Shown one piece after another: positions 35,143 through 46,723 of a stretch of 64,000 nucleotides of DNA. Origin of the DNA: Arachis hypogaea (lineage: Eukaryota > Streptophyta > Magnoliopsida > Fabales > Fabaceae). The stretch covers positions 68,077,772 through 68,141,771 of the forward strand of contig NC_092051.1 in assembly GCF_003086295.3 (NCBI RefSeq). Direction: 5' to 3'. Position numbers and translations under genes: made by a program. The notes under the pieces are model-generated. The model did no database searches, had not been told where the DNA came from, and was given only the letters and a program-made list of their open reading frames with translations. The first letter of the stretch is position 1. The number at the start of each line of letters is the position of its first letter.

Positions 35143-36308
35143 TGATAAACCCATATTTTATGATATATATTGTGCTCAATTTAAGTGATTTATTCAACCC
35201 TTCACCCAATTATTCATGTAAATTGCATGGTTTTACTTTCCTTTCCTTATTATGTGATATATGTGAAAAAAACATGTTTCCTATGCTTTAAAAATAATTA
35301 TTTTAATTACCCTTTATTACTATTCGATACCGTAATTTGTGTTTTGAGTAGTTTCAGATCTTCTAAGGCAGAAATAAATTAAAGGATGAAAAAGGAAACA
35401 TACAAAAATGGAAGGAGAGCACAAAATGGAGTTTTTGAAGAAACTGGCAGCGACGCGAACGCATGGACGACGCGGTCGCATGCCCAGCGCAAAAAAGGTA
35501 GTGACGCGAACGTGTGACTGACGCGGACGCGCGCCAAGAGCAGAACACAGATGACGCGTATGCATGACCGAAGCAAACGCGTGACAAGGAAAACTCCAGA
35601 TGATGCGACCGCGTGACCCACGCAGACACGTGACAGATGCCACGCACTAGAAAATACAGAAAATGCTCCCAGCGATTTCTGAAACCCTTTTTGGCCCAGA
35701 TCCAAGTCCAGAAGGCACAGATTAGAGGTTATGAAGTGGGAGAATGCATCCATTCATTATCATGTCTTGAATTATTCACTTTTCTTAGTTTAGATGTAGT
35801 TTTTAGAGGGAGAGGTTCTCTCCTCTCTCTTAGGTTTTAAGATTAGGATTTCTTATTATTTCAATTTAGTATTCCGACTCTTTATCAGGTTCAATGTTCC
35901 TTTTACTTTATATTTCTCATTTACTTTCAGATACTTTAATGCTTTCCTTTAATTACTTTTGTTGCCAAATTGGATTATGAACCATTCATGTTTAGATTTA
36001 ATTTTCTATTTAATATAATTTGAGGTATTTCAAAATTATGACTACTTTCTTTTATTTACATTAATAATTTAGATTCTCCCCTTTTGGCTTTGGTTGATTA
36101 ATTGGTAACTCGTGAGTTGTCAAACTCATCGTGATTGATAATTGTTATCCTTGCTGATTGATTTAAATCCCTATAACTCTAGTCCTTCCTTAGGAATTGA
36201 CTAGGACTTTAGGTGTTAAATTGATTTACCCACTCGACTTACCTTCATAGTTAGTGGTTGACTTAGTGGAGAGCAAAATATAATTCTCATCACCATTGAT
36301 AAGGATAA
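35143..36308 (+). repeat. 3' LTR of element F, left part
   Basis: It follows the 5' LTR from TGATAAACCC with few substitutions, then continues through about 140 bp that the 5' copy has lost, and is interrupted after GATAA (36304-36308) by element G. Confidence 0.9.
36304..36308. repeat. Left target-site duplication of element G (GATAA)
   Basis: GATAA, repeated at 53500-53504. Removing G restores TTGATAAGGATAACTAGG, the same as at 21915 in element E. Confidence 0.92.
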
Positions 36309-38044
36309 TGGTGCACGAAATTGTGATGTCCAGGCTCAAACAATCCCTGGTAATGGCTCCAAAGCTTGGTGCTTTGAGCTTAATTCATAATTGTCATAAC
36401 TTCGATACAACTAACCAGCAAGTGCACTGGGTCGTCCAAGTAATACCTTACGTGAGTAAGGGTCGAATCCCACGGAGATTGTTGGTATGAAGCTGCTATG
36501 GTCACCTTGCAAATCTCAGTCAGGCGGATTTAAACATGATATTTTATTAGATTAAAATAAACAATAAAAGGGATAGAGATACTTATGTAATTCATTGGTA
36601 GGAATTTCAGATAAGCGAATGGAGATGCTTTTCGTTCCTCTGAACCTCTGCTTTCCTGCTATCTTCATCCAATCAGTCTTACTCCTTTCCATGGCTGGCT
36701 TTATGTGATACATCACCACTGTCAACGGCTACTTTCGGTCATCTCACGGGAAAATGATCCAATGCCCTGTCACGGCACGGCTAATCGTCTGGAGGCATCA
36801 CCCTTGCCAATGGCTTCATCTTATCCTCTCAGTGAATAATATGCTCACGCACCCTGTCACGGCACGGCTATTCATCTGTCGGTTCTCGATCATGCTGGAA
36901 TAGGATTTACTATCCTTTTGCGTCTGTCACTAACGCCCTGCAATCGCGAGTTAGGAGCTCGTCACAGTCATTCAATCATTGAATCCTACTCGGAATACCA
37001 CAGACAAGGTTTAGACCTTCCGGATTCTCTTGAATGCCGCCATTATTCTAGCTTACGCCACGAAGATTCTGGTTATGAGATCTAAGAGATACTCATTCTA
37101 GCTTAATTCATGTAGAACAGAAGTGTTTGTCAGGCACGCGTTCATAAGGGAGAAGGATGATGAGCGTCACACATAATCATCACCTTCATCACGTTCTTGG
37201 GTGCGAATGGATATCTTAGAAGAGAAATAAGAAGAATTGAATAGAAAACAGTAGTACTTTGCATTAATCTTTGAGGAACAGCAGAGCTCCACACCTTAAT
37301 CTATGGAGTGTAGAAACTCTACCGTTGAAAATACATAAGTGAAGGTCCAGGCATGGCCGAGATGGCCAGCCCCCTTTTACGTGATCAATAGATCAAAGGC
37401 TGATCAAAAGATGCCTAATACAATAGTAATAGGTCCTATTTATAATAAACTAGCTACTAGGGTTTACATGAGTAAGTATTTGATGTATAAATCCACTTCC
37501 GGGGCCCACTTGGTGTGTGTTTGGGCTGAGCTTAAGTGTAGCACGTGCAGAGGCCATTTGTGGAGTTGAACGCCAAGTTCTGTGCCAGTTTGGGCGTTCA
37601 ACTCTGGTTTTGGATCCTTTTCTGGCGCTGGACGCCAGATTTGGGCAGAAGGCTGGCGTTGAACGCCAGTTTACGTCGTCAATGCTTGGCCAAAGTATGG
37701 ACTATTATATATTGCTGGAAAGCCCTGGATGTCTACTTTCCAACGCAATTAGAAGCGCGCCATTTCGAGTTCTGAAGCTCCAGAAAATCCACTTTGAGTA
37801 CAGGGAGGTCAGAATCCAACAGCATCAGCAGTCCTTTTTCAACCTCTGAATCTGATTTCTGCTCAAGTCCCTCAATTTCAGCCAGAAAATACCTGAAATC
37901 ACAGAAAAACACACAAACTCATAGTAAAGTCCAGAAATGTGAATTTAACATAAAAACTAAGGAAAACATCCCTAAAAGTAACTAGATCCTACTAAAAACA
38001 TACTAAAAACAATGCCAAAAAGCGTATAAATTATCTGCTCATCA
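36309..38044 (-). repeat. LTR copy 1 of element G (3' end of the array)
   Basis: 1736 bp. On the minus strand TGATGAGCAGATAATTT to CGTGCACCA. Minus-strand TATAAATAG at 37444-37436, with GGCGTTGAACGCC words upstream of it at 37555-37682. A CCAG-TGCACTTG-CTGG hairpin (minus) lies at 36430-36415. Confidence 0.92.
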
Positions 38045-38081
38045 CAACACCAAACTTAAATTGTTGCTTGTCCCCAAGCAA
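38045..38081 (-). promoter_or_regulatory. Pre-LTR hairpin and purine-tract junction (element G, copy 1)
   Basis: On the minus strand TTGCTTG-GGGA-CAAGCAA (38081-38064), a perfect 7-bp stem, then CAATTTAAGTTTGGTGTTG abutting the LTR. Confidence 0.75.
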
Positions 38082-39081
38082 CTGAAAATCAAGTAGGATA
38101 AAAAGAAGAGAATATACTATAAATTCCAAACTATCAATGAAACATAGTTTCAATCATATGAGCGGGACTTATAGCTTTTTGCCTCTTGAATAGTTTTGGC
38201 ATCTCACTTTATCCATTGAGGTTCAGAATGATTGGCATCTATAGGAACTCAGAGTTCAGATAGTGTTATTGATTCTCCTAGTTCAGTATGATGATTCTTG
38301 AACACAGCTATTTTATGAGTCTTGGCCGTGGCCCTAAGCACTTTGTTTTCCAGTATTACTACCGGATACATAAATGCCACAGACACATAATTGGGTGAAC
38401 CTTTTCAGATTGTGACTCAGCTTTGCTAAAGTCCCCAATTAGAGGTGTCCAGGGTTCTTAAGCACACTCTTCTTTTGCTTTGGACCTTGACTTTAACCGC
38501 TCAGTCTCAAGTTTTCACTTGACACCTACACGCCACAAGCACATGGTTAGGGACAGCTTGGTTTAGCCGCTTAGACCAGGATTTTATTCCTTTAGGCCCT
38601 CCTATCCACTGATGCTCAAAGCCTTGGGATCCTTTTTATTTGCCCTTGCCTTTTGGTTTTAAGGGTTATTGGCTTTTTCTGCTTGCTTTTTCTTTTTCTT
38701 TTTTTTTTCTTTCTTTTTTTTTTTCGCCTATATTTTTTTTTCTGCAAGCTTTGTTTTTTTGCTGCTTTTTCTTGCTTCAAGAATCATTTTTATGATTTTT
38801 CAGATTATCAAATAACATGTCTCCTAGTCATCATTCTTTCAAGAGCCAACATATTTAACATTCTTAAACAACAACTTCAAAAGACATATGCACTGTTCAA
38901 GCATACATTCAGAAAACAAGAAGCATTGTCACCACATCAATATGATTAAACTAAGTTCAAGGATAAATTCGAAACTCATGTACTTCTTGTTCTTTTGAAT
39001 TAAAACATTTTTCATTTAAGAGAGGTGATGGATTCATAGGACATTTATAACTTTAAGACAGAGTTTACTAACTACTAATGA
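38082..39081 (-). other. Non-coding 3' region of element G (copy 1)
   Basis: No recognisable gene. A T-rich low-complexity run lies at about 38685-38770. The region is repeated almost exactly at 45355-46356. Confidence 0.7.
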
Positions 39082-39448
39082 TCATGTAATGAAGACACAA
39101 ACATAGATAAGCACACAACATAGAAAATGAAAAACAGAGAAAGTAAGAACAAGGAATGAGTCCACCTTAGTGATGTCCTTGAGCTCTTCTATGTCTCTTC
39201 CTTGTCTTTTCTGCTCCTCCTTCATTGCTTTTAGATCTTCTCTGATTTCATGAAGGATGATGGAGTGCTCTTGATATTCCACCCTTAGTTGCTTCCAATA
39301 ATTGTGTGGAATAAAATGTATCCCCTGAGGTATCTCAGGGATCTCTTGATTTGCAGTCAAATGTTCTACCACTGAGCTATAGACCTTTGATGGAAGCTTT
39401 TGTCTTCCCTTTCCTCTTTCTAGAGGCTTCTCTGGCCTTTGGTGCCAT
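39082..39448 (-). pseudogene. Small second ORF of element G with tRNA-derived segment (copy 1)
   Basis: The minus-strand ATG at 39448 begins APKAREASRKRKGKTKAS, a basic, nuclear-signal-like start, then hits TAG. A shift of one base continues KVYSSVVEHLTANQEIPE, which is read from a tRNA-Cys-like sequence, then a charged helix (EDLKAMKEEQKRQGRDIEE) and a hydrophobic end. The family is not recognised; the basic start and helical tail resemble the ends of ORF2 in element F, so it may be a remnant of the same kind of gene. The same frame is at 46357-46723. Confidence 0.55.
39323..39386 (-). other. tRNA-Cys(GCA)-like segment inside element G (copy 1)
   Basis: On the minus strand 39386-39340 matches plant tRNA-Cys from the acceptor 5' side through the variable region. 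It has TA linker, GCTC-AGTGGTA-GAAC D-arm (one mismatch) and a TTTGA-CTGCAAA-TCAAG anticodon arm with GCA at 39354-39352. The T-arm is replaced by CCCTGAG-ATAC-CTCAGGG (39340-39323), a 7-bp hairpin without the TTCRA loop, and the 3' acceptor strand is missing. It is not a working tRNA gene. Confidence 0.72.
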
Positions 39449-39505
39449 CAATGGTTATGGAAAAATCAAAAAAGCTATGCTTTTTACCACACCAAACTTA
39501 GAAAG

Positions 39506-39523
39506 TTGCTCGCCCTCGAGCAA
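39506..39523 (-). other. Internal copy of the pre-LTR hairpin (element G, copy 1)
   Basis: On the minus strand TTGCTCG-AGGG-CGAGCAA, a perfect 7-bp stem, followed by CTTTCTAAGTTTGGTGTGG and then the second ORF. The same is at 46781-46798. Confidence 0.72.
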
Positions 39524-39847
39524 AAGAAGAAAGAATAGAAGAATAAGAAGAAGATATGGAGGAGATGGAGGGAGATGTGTATTCGGCCATATGGGTGGGA
39601 TTGGGTGGGAAAGAGATGTTGAATTTTGAAGGAAAGTGGGTGTTTGGATGTGAGTGGTAAAGAGTTAATAGGGAAGAGTGTTTATTGGGAATAGAGGATG
39701 ATTGAGAAGAGAGAAGAGAGTGAGTGGAGGTAGGTGGGGATCCTGTGGGGTCCACAGATCCTGAGTGATCCTGTGAGGTCCACAGATCTTGAGGTGTCAA
39801 GGCATTTACATCCCTGCACCAATTTAGGCATGCAAAATGCCTTGCAC

Positions 39848-40025
39848 ACAACTCTGGGCGTTCAGCGCCAGGTTGGTGCCCATTTTGGGCGTTCAACGCC
39901 CATTTGTGCCATTTCTGGCGTTGAACGCCAGAACCATGCTTGTTCTGGGCGTTCAGCGCCAGGAGCTCCCATTCTGGGCGTTCAGCGCCAGAACTATGCT
40001 CTGTTCTGGCGTTGAACGCCAGACA
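39848..40025 (-). repeat. GGCGTTCAACGCC palindrome array after gag-protease (element G, copy 1)
   Basis: Six copies of (T)GGGCGTTCA(A/G)CGCC(AG) or its complement at about 30-base spacing. The same word occurs three to four times in the LTR. The matching array of copy 2 is at 47130-47305. Confidence 0.8.
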
Positions 40026-40193
40026 GATGCTCCTCCAGATGTGATTTTTCTTCTGCTTTTTTGATTCCGTTTTGATTTTTTTGTTTATTTTGTGACTCCA
40101 CATGATATGAACCTAAGAAAACATAAAAAAAGAATTAGATAAACATGGGTTGCCTCCCAACAAGCACTTCTTTAATGTCAATAGCTTGACAGT

Positions 40194-41168
40194 GGGCTCT
40201 CATGGAGCCTCACAGATGTGCAGAGCTTTGTTGAAACTCTCCAACACTAAACTTAGAGTTTGGATATGGGAGTTCAACACCAAACTTAGAGTTTGGTTGT
40301 GGCCTCCCAACACCAAACTTAAGTTTGACTGTGGGGGCTTGGTTGACTCTGCTTGGAGAGAAGCTTTTCTGCTTCCTCCCATGGTTGCAGAGGGAGATCC
40401 TTGAGTTTTAATACAAGGGAGTCTCATTCCATTGAAGGACTATTTCACCTCTGTCAACATCAATCACAGCTCTTGATGTGGCCAGGAAAGGTCTTCCTAG
40501 GATGATGGATTCATCCTCTTCCTTTCCATATCCAGGACTATGAAATCAGTAGGTATGTAAAGGCCTCAACCTTTACTATACATCTCTACTTGTCCATAAG
40601 CCTTTTTCTTGAGTGTCTGCCATCTCTATGAGATTTTAGCACTTGCACCCCATAGATTCCCAGTTTCTCTATTACAGAGAGGGGCATGAGGTTTATCCCT
40701 GAACCAAGGTCACACAGAGCCTTAAAGATCATGGTGCCTATGTACAAGGATTATGAACTTTCCAGGATCCTGTCTCTTCTGAGGCAATGTAGTTGATCCA
40801 TATCACTTAGTTCATTGATGAACAAGGGAGGTTCAACTTCCCAAGTATCAATGCCAAATAATTTGGCATTTAGCTTCATGATTGCACCAAGAAACTTGGC
40901 AGTTTGCTCTTCAGTAACATCCTCATTCTCTTCAGAAGAGGATACTCATCCGAGCTTATGAAGGGCATAAGGAGGTTCAATGGAATCTCTATGGTCTCTA
41001 GATGAGCCTCAGATTCCTTTGGTTCCTCAGAGGGAAGCTCCTTATTGTCACTGGACGTCCCAGGAGATCTTCCTCCTTGGGATTCACGTCCTCCTTCCCT
41101 CAGGTTCGGCCATTGCTTATGTCAATGGCCTTGCACTCTCCTTTTGAGTTCTCTTCTGTATTGCTTGG
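40194..41168 (-). pseudogene. Element G gag-protease remnant cut by the N gap (copy 1)
   Basis: It matches 47480-48480 but with many single-base losses (for example near 40320, 40370, 40410, 40540, 40740 and 40940). These break the frame repeatedly and become denser toward the gap. The pattern looks like uncorrected long-read sequence rather than natural decay. The protease loop and the FLATSRAVIDV motif can still be matched to copy 2. Confidence 0.75.
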
Positions 41169-42168
41169 NNNNNNNNNNNNNNNNNNNNNNNNNNNNNNNN
41201 NNNNNNNNNNNNNNNNNNNNNNNNNNNNNNNNNNNNNNNNNNNNNNNNNNNNNNNNNNNNNNNNNNNNNNNNNNNNNNNNNNNNNNNNNNNNNNNNNNNN
41301 NNNNNNNNNNNNNNNNNNNNNNNNNNNNNNNNNNNNNNNNNNNNNNNNNNNNNNNNNNNNNNNNNNNNNNNNNNNNNNNNNNNNNNNNNNNNNNNNNNNN
41401 NNNNNNNNNNNNNNNNNNNNNNNNNNNNNNNNNNNNNNNNNNNNNNNNNNNNNNNNNNNNNNNNNNNNNNNNNNNNNNNNNNNNNNNNNNNNNNNNNNNN
41501 NNNNNNNNNNNNNNNNNNNNNNNNNNNNNNNNNNNNNNNNNNNNNNNNNNNNNNNNNNNNNNNNNNNNNNNNNNNNNNNNNNNNNNNNNNNNNNNNNNNN
41601 NNNNNNNNNNNNNNNNNNNNNNNNNNNNNNNNNNNNNNNNNNNNNNNNNNNNNNNNNNNNNNNNNNNNNNNNNNNNNNNNNNNNNNNNNNNNNNNNNNNN
41701 NNNNNNNNNNNNNNNNNNNNNNNNNNNNNNNNNNNNNNNNNNNNNNNNNNNNNNNNNNNNNNNNNNNNNNNNNNNNNNNNNNNNNNNNNNNNNNNNNNNN
41801 NNNNNNNNNNNNNNNNNNNNNNNNNNNNNNNNNNNNNNNNNNNNNNNNNNNNNNNNNNNNNNNNNNNNNNNNNNNNNNNNNNNNNNNNNNNNNNNNNNNN
41901 NNNNNNNNNNNNNNNNNNNNNNNNNNNNNNNNNNNNNNNNNNNNNNNNNNNNNNNNNNNNNNNNNNNNNNNNNNNNNNNNNNNNNNNNNNNNNNNNNNNN
42001 NNNNNNNNNNNNNNNNNNNNNNNNNNNNNNNNNNNNNNNNNNNNNNNNNNNNNNNNNNNNNNNNNNNNNNNNNNNNNNNNNNNNNNNNNNNNNNNNNNNN
42101 NNNNNNNNNNNNNNNNNNNNNNNNNNNNNNNNNNNNNNNNNNNNNNNNNNNNNNNNNNNNNNNNNNNN
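41169..42168. other. Assembly gap, 1000 N
   Basis: Exactly 1000 N. By alignment to copy 2 (48481-50332) about 1.85 kb is missing here: the gag N-terminal half and part of the leader. Open frames spanning the N run are meaningless. Confidence 0.98.
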
Positions 42169-43557
42169 AAAAGATAAGATAGAAGATATTTTTGAAAAGA
42201 TATGATTGAGATTAGTTTTTTGGAAAACGATTTGATTTTTAAATCTCAATAATGACTTGATTCATAAAAAATCACAAGATATGATTCTAGAACTTAAAGT
42301 TTGAATCTTTCTTAACAAGCAAGTAACAAACTTCAAATTTTTGAATCAAAACATTAATTGATTAGTTGTTTTCGAAAATTTGATTTAAAAATAAGAAAAA
42401 GATTTTGAAAAATATTTTTGGAATTTTCGAAATAACTAAGAATTTTGAAAAAGATTTGATTTTTGAAAAAGATTTTGAAAAAGATAAGATTTTCAAATTG
42501 AAAATTTGATTTGACTCATGAGAAACAATTTGATTTTAAAAATTTTTGAAAAAGTCAATCCAAATTTTCGAATTTGATGAGAGAAAAAGGGAAAGATATT
42601 TTTTTTTTGATTTTTTGAATTTTTATGATGAGAGAGAAAAACACTAAAAAGATGCAATGCATGAAATTTTTAGATCAAAACATGTGATGCATGCAAGAAT
42701 GCTATGAATGTCAAGATGAACACCAAGAACACTATGAATGTCATGATGAACATCAAGAACATATTTTGAAAAATTTTAATGCAAAGAAAACATGCAAGAC
42801 ACCAAACTTAGAATTCTTAATGCTTACGCACTAAGAATCAGAATGCATATGATAAACATGAAAAGACACAAAACAAAAAATCATCAAGATCAAACAAGAA
42901 GACTTACCAAGAACAACTTGAAGATCATGAAGAACACTATGAATGCATGATATTTTCGAAAAATGCAAGATGCATATGCAAGTGACACCAAACTTATAAT
43001 GTGACTCAAGACTCAAACAAGAAACAGAAAAATATTTTTGATTTTTATGATTTTCTAATTTTTTTTGTATTTTTTTCGAAAATTATATGAAAAAGAAAAA
43101 ATAAGGATTCCAAAATTTTTAACATGAATTCCAGGAATCTTGCATTCTTAGTCTAAAGCTTCAGTCCAGGAATTAGACATGGCTCACTAGCCACCAAGCT
43201 TTCAATGAAAGCTCCGCCAAAACACTAGACATGGCCAATGGCCAGCCAGCTTCAGCATAATTCAGACATGACACGCCTGACATACCCTACAGTCGTGTAA
43301 GAGCTGATGGTTGGAAGCCTCAGTCCAAAAGAATTTAGACATGGCTTTACAGCCAGCCAGGCTTCACATGCTTCATGAAACACTAGAATTCATTCTTAAA
43401 GATTTTGAATAAAATTTTTGAAAACGTTTTTATTTATTTTTTTCGAAAATAGATGATAGATTTTTGAAAACATTTTGACAATTTTGAAAATAAAATAAAA
43501 GGAAAATTACCTAATCTGAGCAACAAGATGAGCCGTTAGTTGTCCAAACTCGAACAA

Positions 43558-43575
43558 TCCCCGGCAACGGCGCCA
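43558..43575 (-). promoter_or_regulatory. Primer binding site, tRNA-Asp type (element G, copy 1)
   Basis: Minus-strand TGGCGCCGTTGCCGGGGA, a perfect tRNA-Asp complement; 6 bases from the middle LTR. Confidence 0.92.
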
Positions 43576-43581
43576 AAAACT

Positions 43582-45317
43582 TGTGCACGAAATTGTGATG
43601 TCCAGGCTCAAACAATCCCTGGTAATGGCTCCAAAGCTTGGTGCTTTGAGCTTAATTCATAATTGTCACAACTTCGATACAACTAACCAGCAAGTGCACT
43701 GGGTCGTCCAAGTAATACCTTATGTGAGTAAGGATCGAATCCCACGGAGATTGTTGGTATGAAGCAAGCTATGGTCACCTTGCAAATCTCAGTCAGGCGG
43801 ATTTAAACATGATATTTTATTAGATTAAAATAAACAATAAAAGGGATAGAGATACTTATGTAATTCATTGGTAGGAATTTCAGATAAGCGAATGGAGATG
43901 CTTTTCGTTCCTCTGAACCTCTGTTTTCCTGCTATCTTCATCCAATCAGTCTTACTCCTTTCCATGGCTGGCTTTATGTGATACATCACCACTGTCAACG
44001 GCTACTTTCGGTCATCTCACGGGAAAATGATCCAATGCCCTGTCACGGCACGGCTAATCGTCTGGAGGCATCACCCTTGCCAATGGCTTCATCTTATCCT
44101 CTCAGTGAATAATATGCTCACGCACCCTGTCACGGCACGGCTATTCATCTATCGGTTCTCGATCATGCTGGAATAGGATTTACTATCCTTTTGCGTCTGT
44201 CACTAACGCCCTGCAATCGCGAGTTAGGAGCTCGTCACAGTCATTCAATCATTGAATCCTACTCGGAATACCACAGACAAGGTTTAGACCTTCCGGATTC
44301 TCTTGAATGCCGCCATCATTCTAGCTTACGCCACGAAGATTCTGGTTAGGAGATCTAAGAGATACTCATTCTAGCTTAATTCATGTAGAACAGAAGTGTT
44401 TGTCAGGCACGCGTTCATAAGGGAGAAGGATGATGAGCGTCACACATAATCATCACCTTCATCACGTTCTTGGGTGCGAATGGATATCTTAGAAGAGAAA
44501 TAAGAAGAATTGAATAGAAAACAGTAGTACTTTGCATTAATCTTTGAGGAACAGCAGAGCTCCACACCTTAATCTATGGAGTGTAGAAACTCTACCGTTG
44601 AAAATACATAAGTGAAGGTCCAGGCATGGCCGAGATGGCCAGCCCCCTTTTACGTGATCAATAGATCAAAGGCTGATCAAAAGATGCCTAATACAATAGT
44701 AATAGGTCCTATTTATAATAAACTAGCTACTAGGGTTTACATGAGTAAGTATTTGATGTATAAATCCACTTCCGGGGCCCACTTGGTGTGTGTTTGGGCT
44801 GAGCTTAAGTGTAGCACGTGCAGAGGCCATTTGTGGAGTTGAACGCCAAGTTCTGTGCCAGTTTGGGCGTTCAACTCTGGTTTTGGATCCTTTTCTGGCG
44901 CTGGACGCCAGATTTGGGCAGAAGGCTGGCGTTGAACGCCAGTTTACGTCGTCAATGCTTGGCCAAAGTATGGACTATTATATATTGCTGGAAAGCCCTG
45001 GATGTCTACTTTCCAACGCAATTAGATGCGCGCCATTTCGAGTTCTGAAGCTCCAGAAAATCCACTTTGAGTACAGGGAGGTCAGAATCCAACAGCATCA
45101 GCAGTCCTTTTTCAACCTCTGAATCTGATTTCTGCTCAAGTCCCTCAATTTCAGCCAGAAAATACCTGAAATCACAGAAAAACACACAAACTCATAGTAA
45201 AGTCCAGAAATGTGAATTTAACATAAAAACTAAGGAAAACATCCCTAAAAGTAACTAGATCCTACTAAAAACATACTAAAAACAATGCCAAAAAGCGTAT
45301 GAATTATCTGCTCATCA
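43582..45317 (-). repeat. LTR copy 2 of element G (middle)
   Basis: 1736 bp, one G shorter at its minus-strand end (TGTGCACG rather than TGGTGCACG on the plus strand). It differs from copies 1 and 3 at only a handful of sites. Confidence 0.92.
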
Positions 45318-45354
45318 CAACACCAAACTTAAATTGTTGCTTGTCCCCAAGCAA
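45318..45354 (-). promoter_or_regulatory. Pre-LTR hairpin and purine-tract junction (element G, copy 2)
   Basis: Identical in design to 38045-38081: TTGCTTG-GGGA-CAAGCAA (45354-45337, minus) and the AAGTTTGGTGTTG word. Confidence 0.75.
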
Positions 45355-46356
45355 CTGAAAATCAAGTAGGATAAAAAGAAGAGAATATACTATAAATTCC
45401 AAACTATCAATGAAACATAGTTTCAATCATATGAGCGGGACTTATAGCTTTTTGCCTCTTGAATAGTTTTGGCATCTCACTTTATCCATTGAGGTTCAGA
45501 ATGATTGGCATCTATAGGAACTCAGAGTTCAGATAGTGTTATTGATTCTCCTAGTTCAGTATGATGATTCTTGAACACAGCTATTTTATGAGTCTTGGCC
45601 GTGGCCCTAAGCACTTTGTTTTCCAGTATTACTACCGGATACATAAATGCCACAGACACATAATTGGGTGAACCTTTTCAGATTGTGACTCAGCTTTGCT
45701 AAAGTCCCCAATTAGAGGTGTCCAGGGTTCTTAAGCACACTCTTCTTTTGCTTTGGACCTTGACTTTAACCGCTCAGTCTCAAGTTTTCACTTGACACCT
45801 ACACGCCACAAGCACATGGTTAGGGACAGCTTGGTTTAGCCGCTTAGACCAGGATTTTATTCCTTTAGGCCCTCCTATCCACTGATGCTCAAAGCCTTGG
45901 GATCCTTTTTATTTGCCCTTGCCTTTTGGTTTTAAGGGTTATTGGCTTTTTCTGCTTGCTTTTTCTTTTTCTTTTTTTTTTCTTTCTTTTTTTTTTTCGC
46001 CTATATTTTTTTTTTCTGCAAGCTTTGTTTTTTTTGCTGCTTTTTCTTGCTTCAAGAATCATTTTTATGATTTTTCAGATTATCAAATAACATGTCTCCT
46101 AGTCATCATTCTTTCAAGAGCCAACATATTTAACATTCTTAAACAACAACTTCAAAAGACATATGCACTGTTCAAGCATACATTCAGAAAACAAGAAGCA
46201 TTGTCACCACATCAATATGATTAAACTAAGTTCAAGGATAAATTCGAAACTCATGTACTTCTTGTTCTTTTGAATTAAAACATTTTTCATTTAAGAGAGG
46301 TGATGGATTCATAGGACATTTATAACTTTAAGACAGAGTTTACTAACTACTAATGA

Positions 46357-46723
46357 TCATGTAATGAAGACACAAACATAGATAAGCACATAACATAGAA
46401 AATGAAAAACAGAGAAAGTAAGAACAAGGAATGAGTCCACCTTAGTGATGTCCTTGAGCTCTTCTATGTCTCTTCCTTGTCTTTTCTGCTCCTCCTTCAT
46501 TGCTTTTAGATCTTCTCTGATTTCATGAAGGATGATGGAGTGCTCTTGATATTCCACCCTTAGTTGCTTCCAATAATTGTGTGGAATAAAATGTATCCCC
46601 TGAGGTATCTCAGGGATCTCTTGATTTGCAGTCAAATGTTCTACCACTGAGCTATAGACCTTTGATGGAAGCTTTTGTCTTCCCTTTCCTCTTTCTAGAG
46701 GCTTCTCTGGCCTTTGGTGCCAT
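46357..46723 (-). pseudogene. Small second ORF of element G (copy 2)
   Basis: Copy of 39082-39448 with the same stop and one-base shift, so the break is older than the duplication or both copies derive from one sequence. It includes the same tRNA-Cys-like segment at 46661-46598. Confidence 0.55.
46598..46661 (-). other. tRNA-Cys(GCA)-like segment inside element G (copy 2)
   Basis: Same bases as the segment at 39323-39386, with anticodon GCA at 46629-46627. Confidence 0.72.

Noticed and set aside
39323..39386. Functional tRNA-Cys gene
   Set aside because: The T-loop consensus and the 3' acceptor strand are missing and a different hairpin takes their place; kept only as a tRNA-derived segment.
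41002..42249. Three long open frames of 375-391 codons across the N run
   Set aside because: They consist almost wholly of unknown residues over the 1000-N gap and are not coding evidence.
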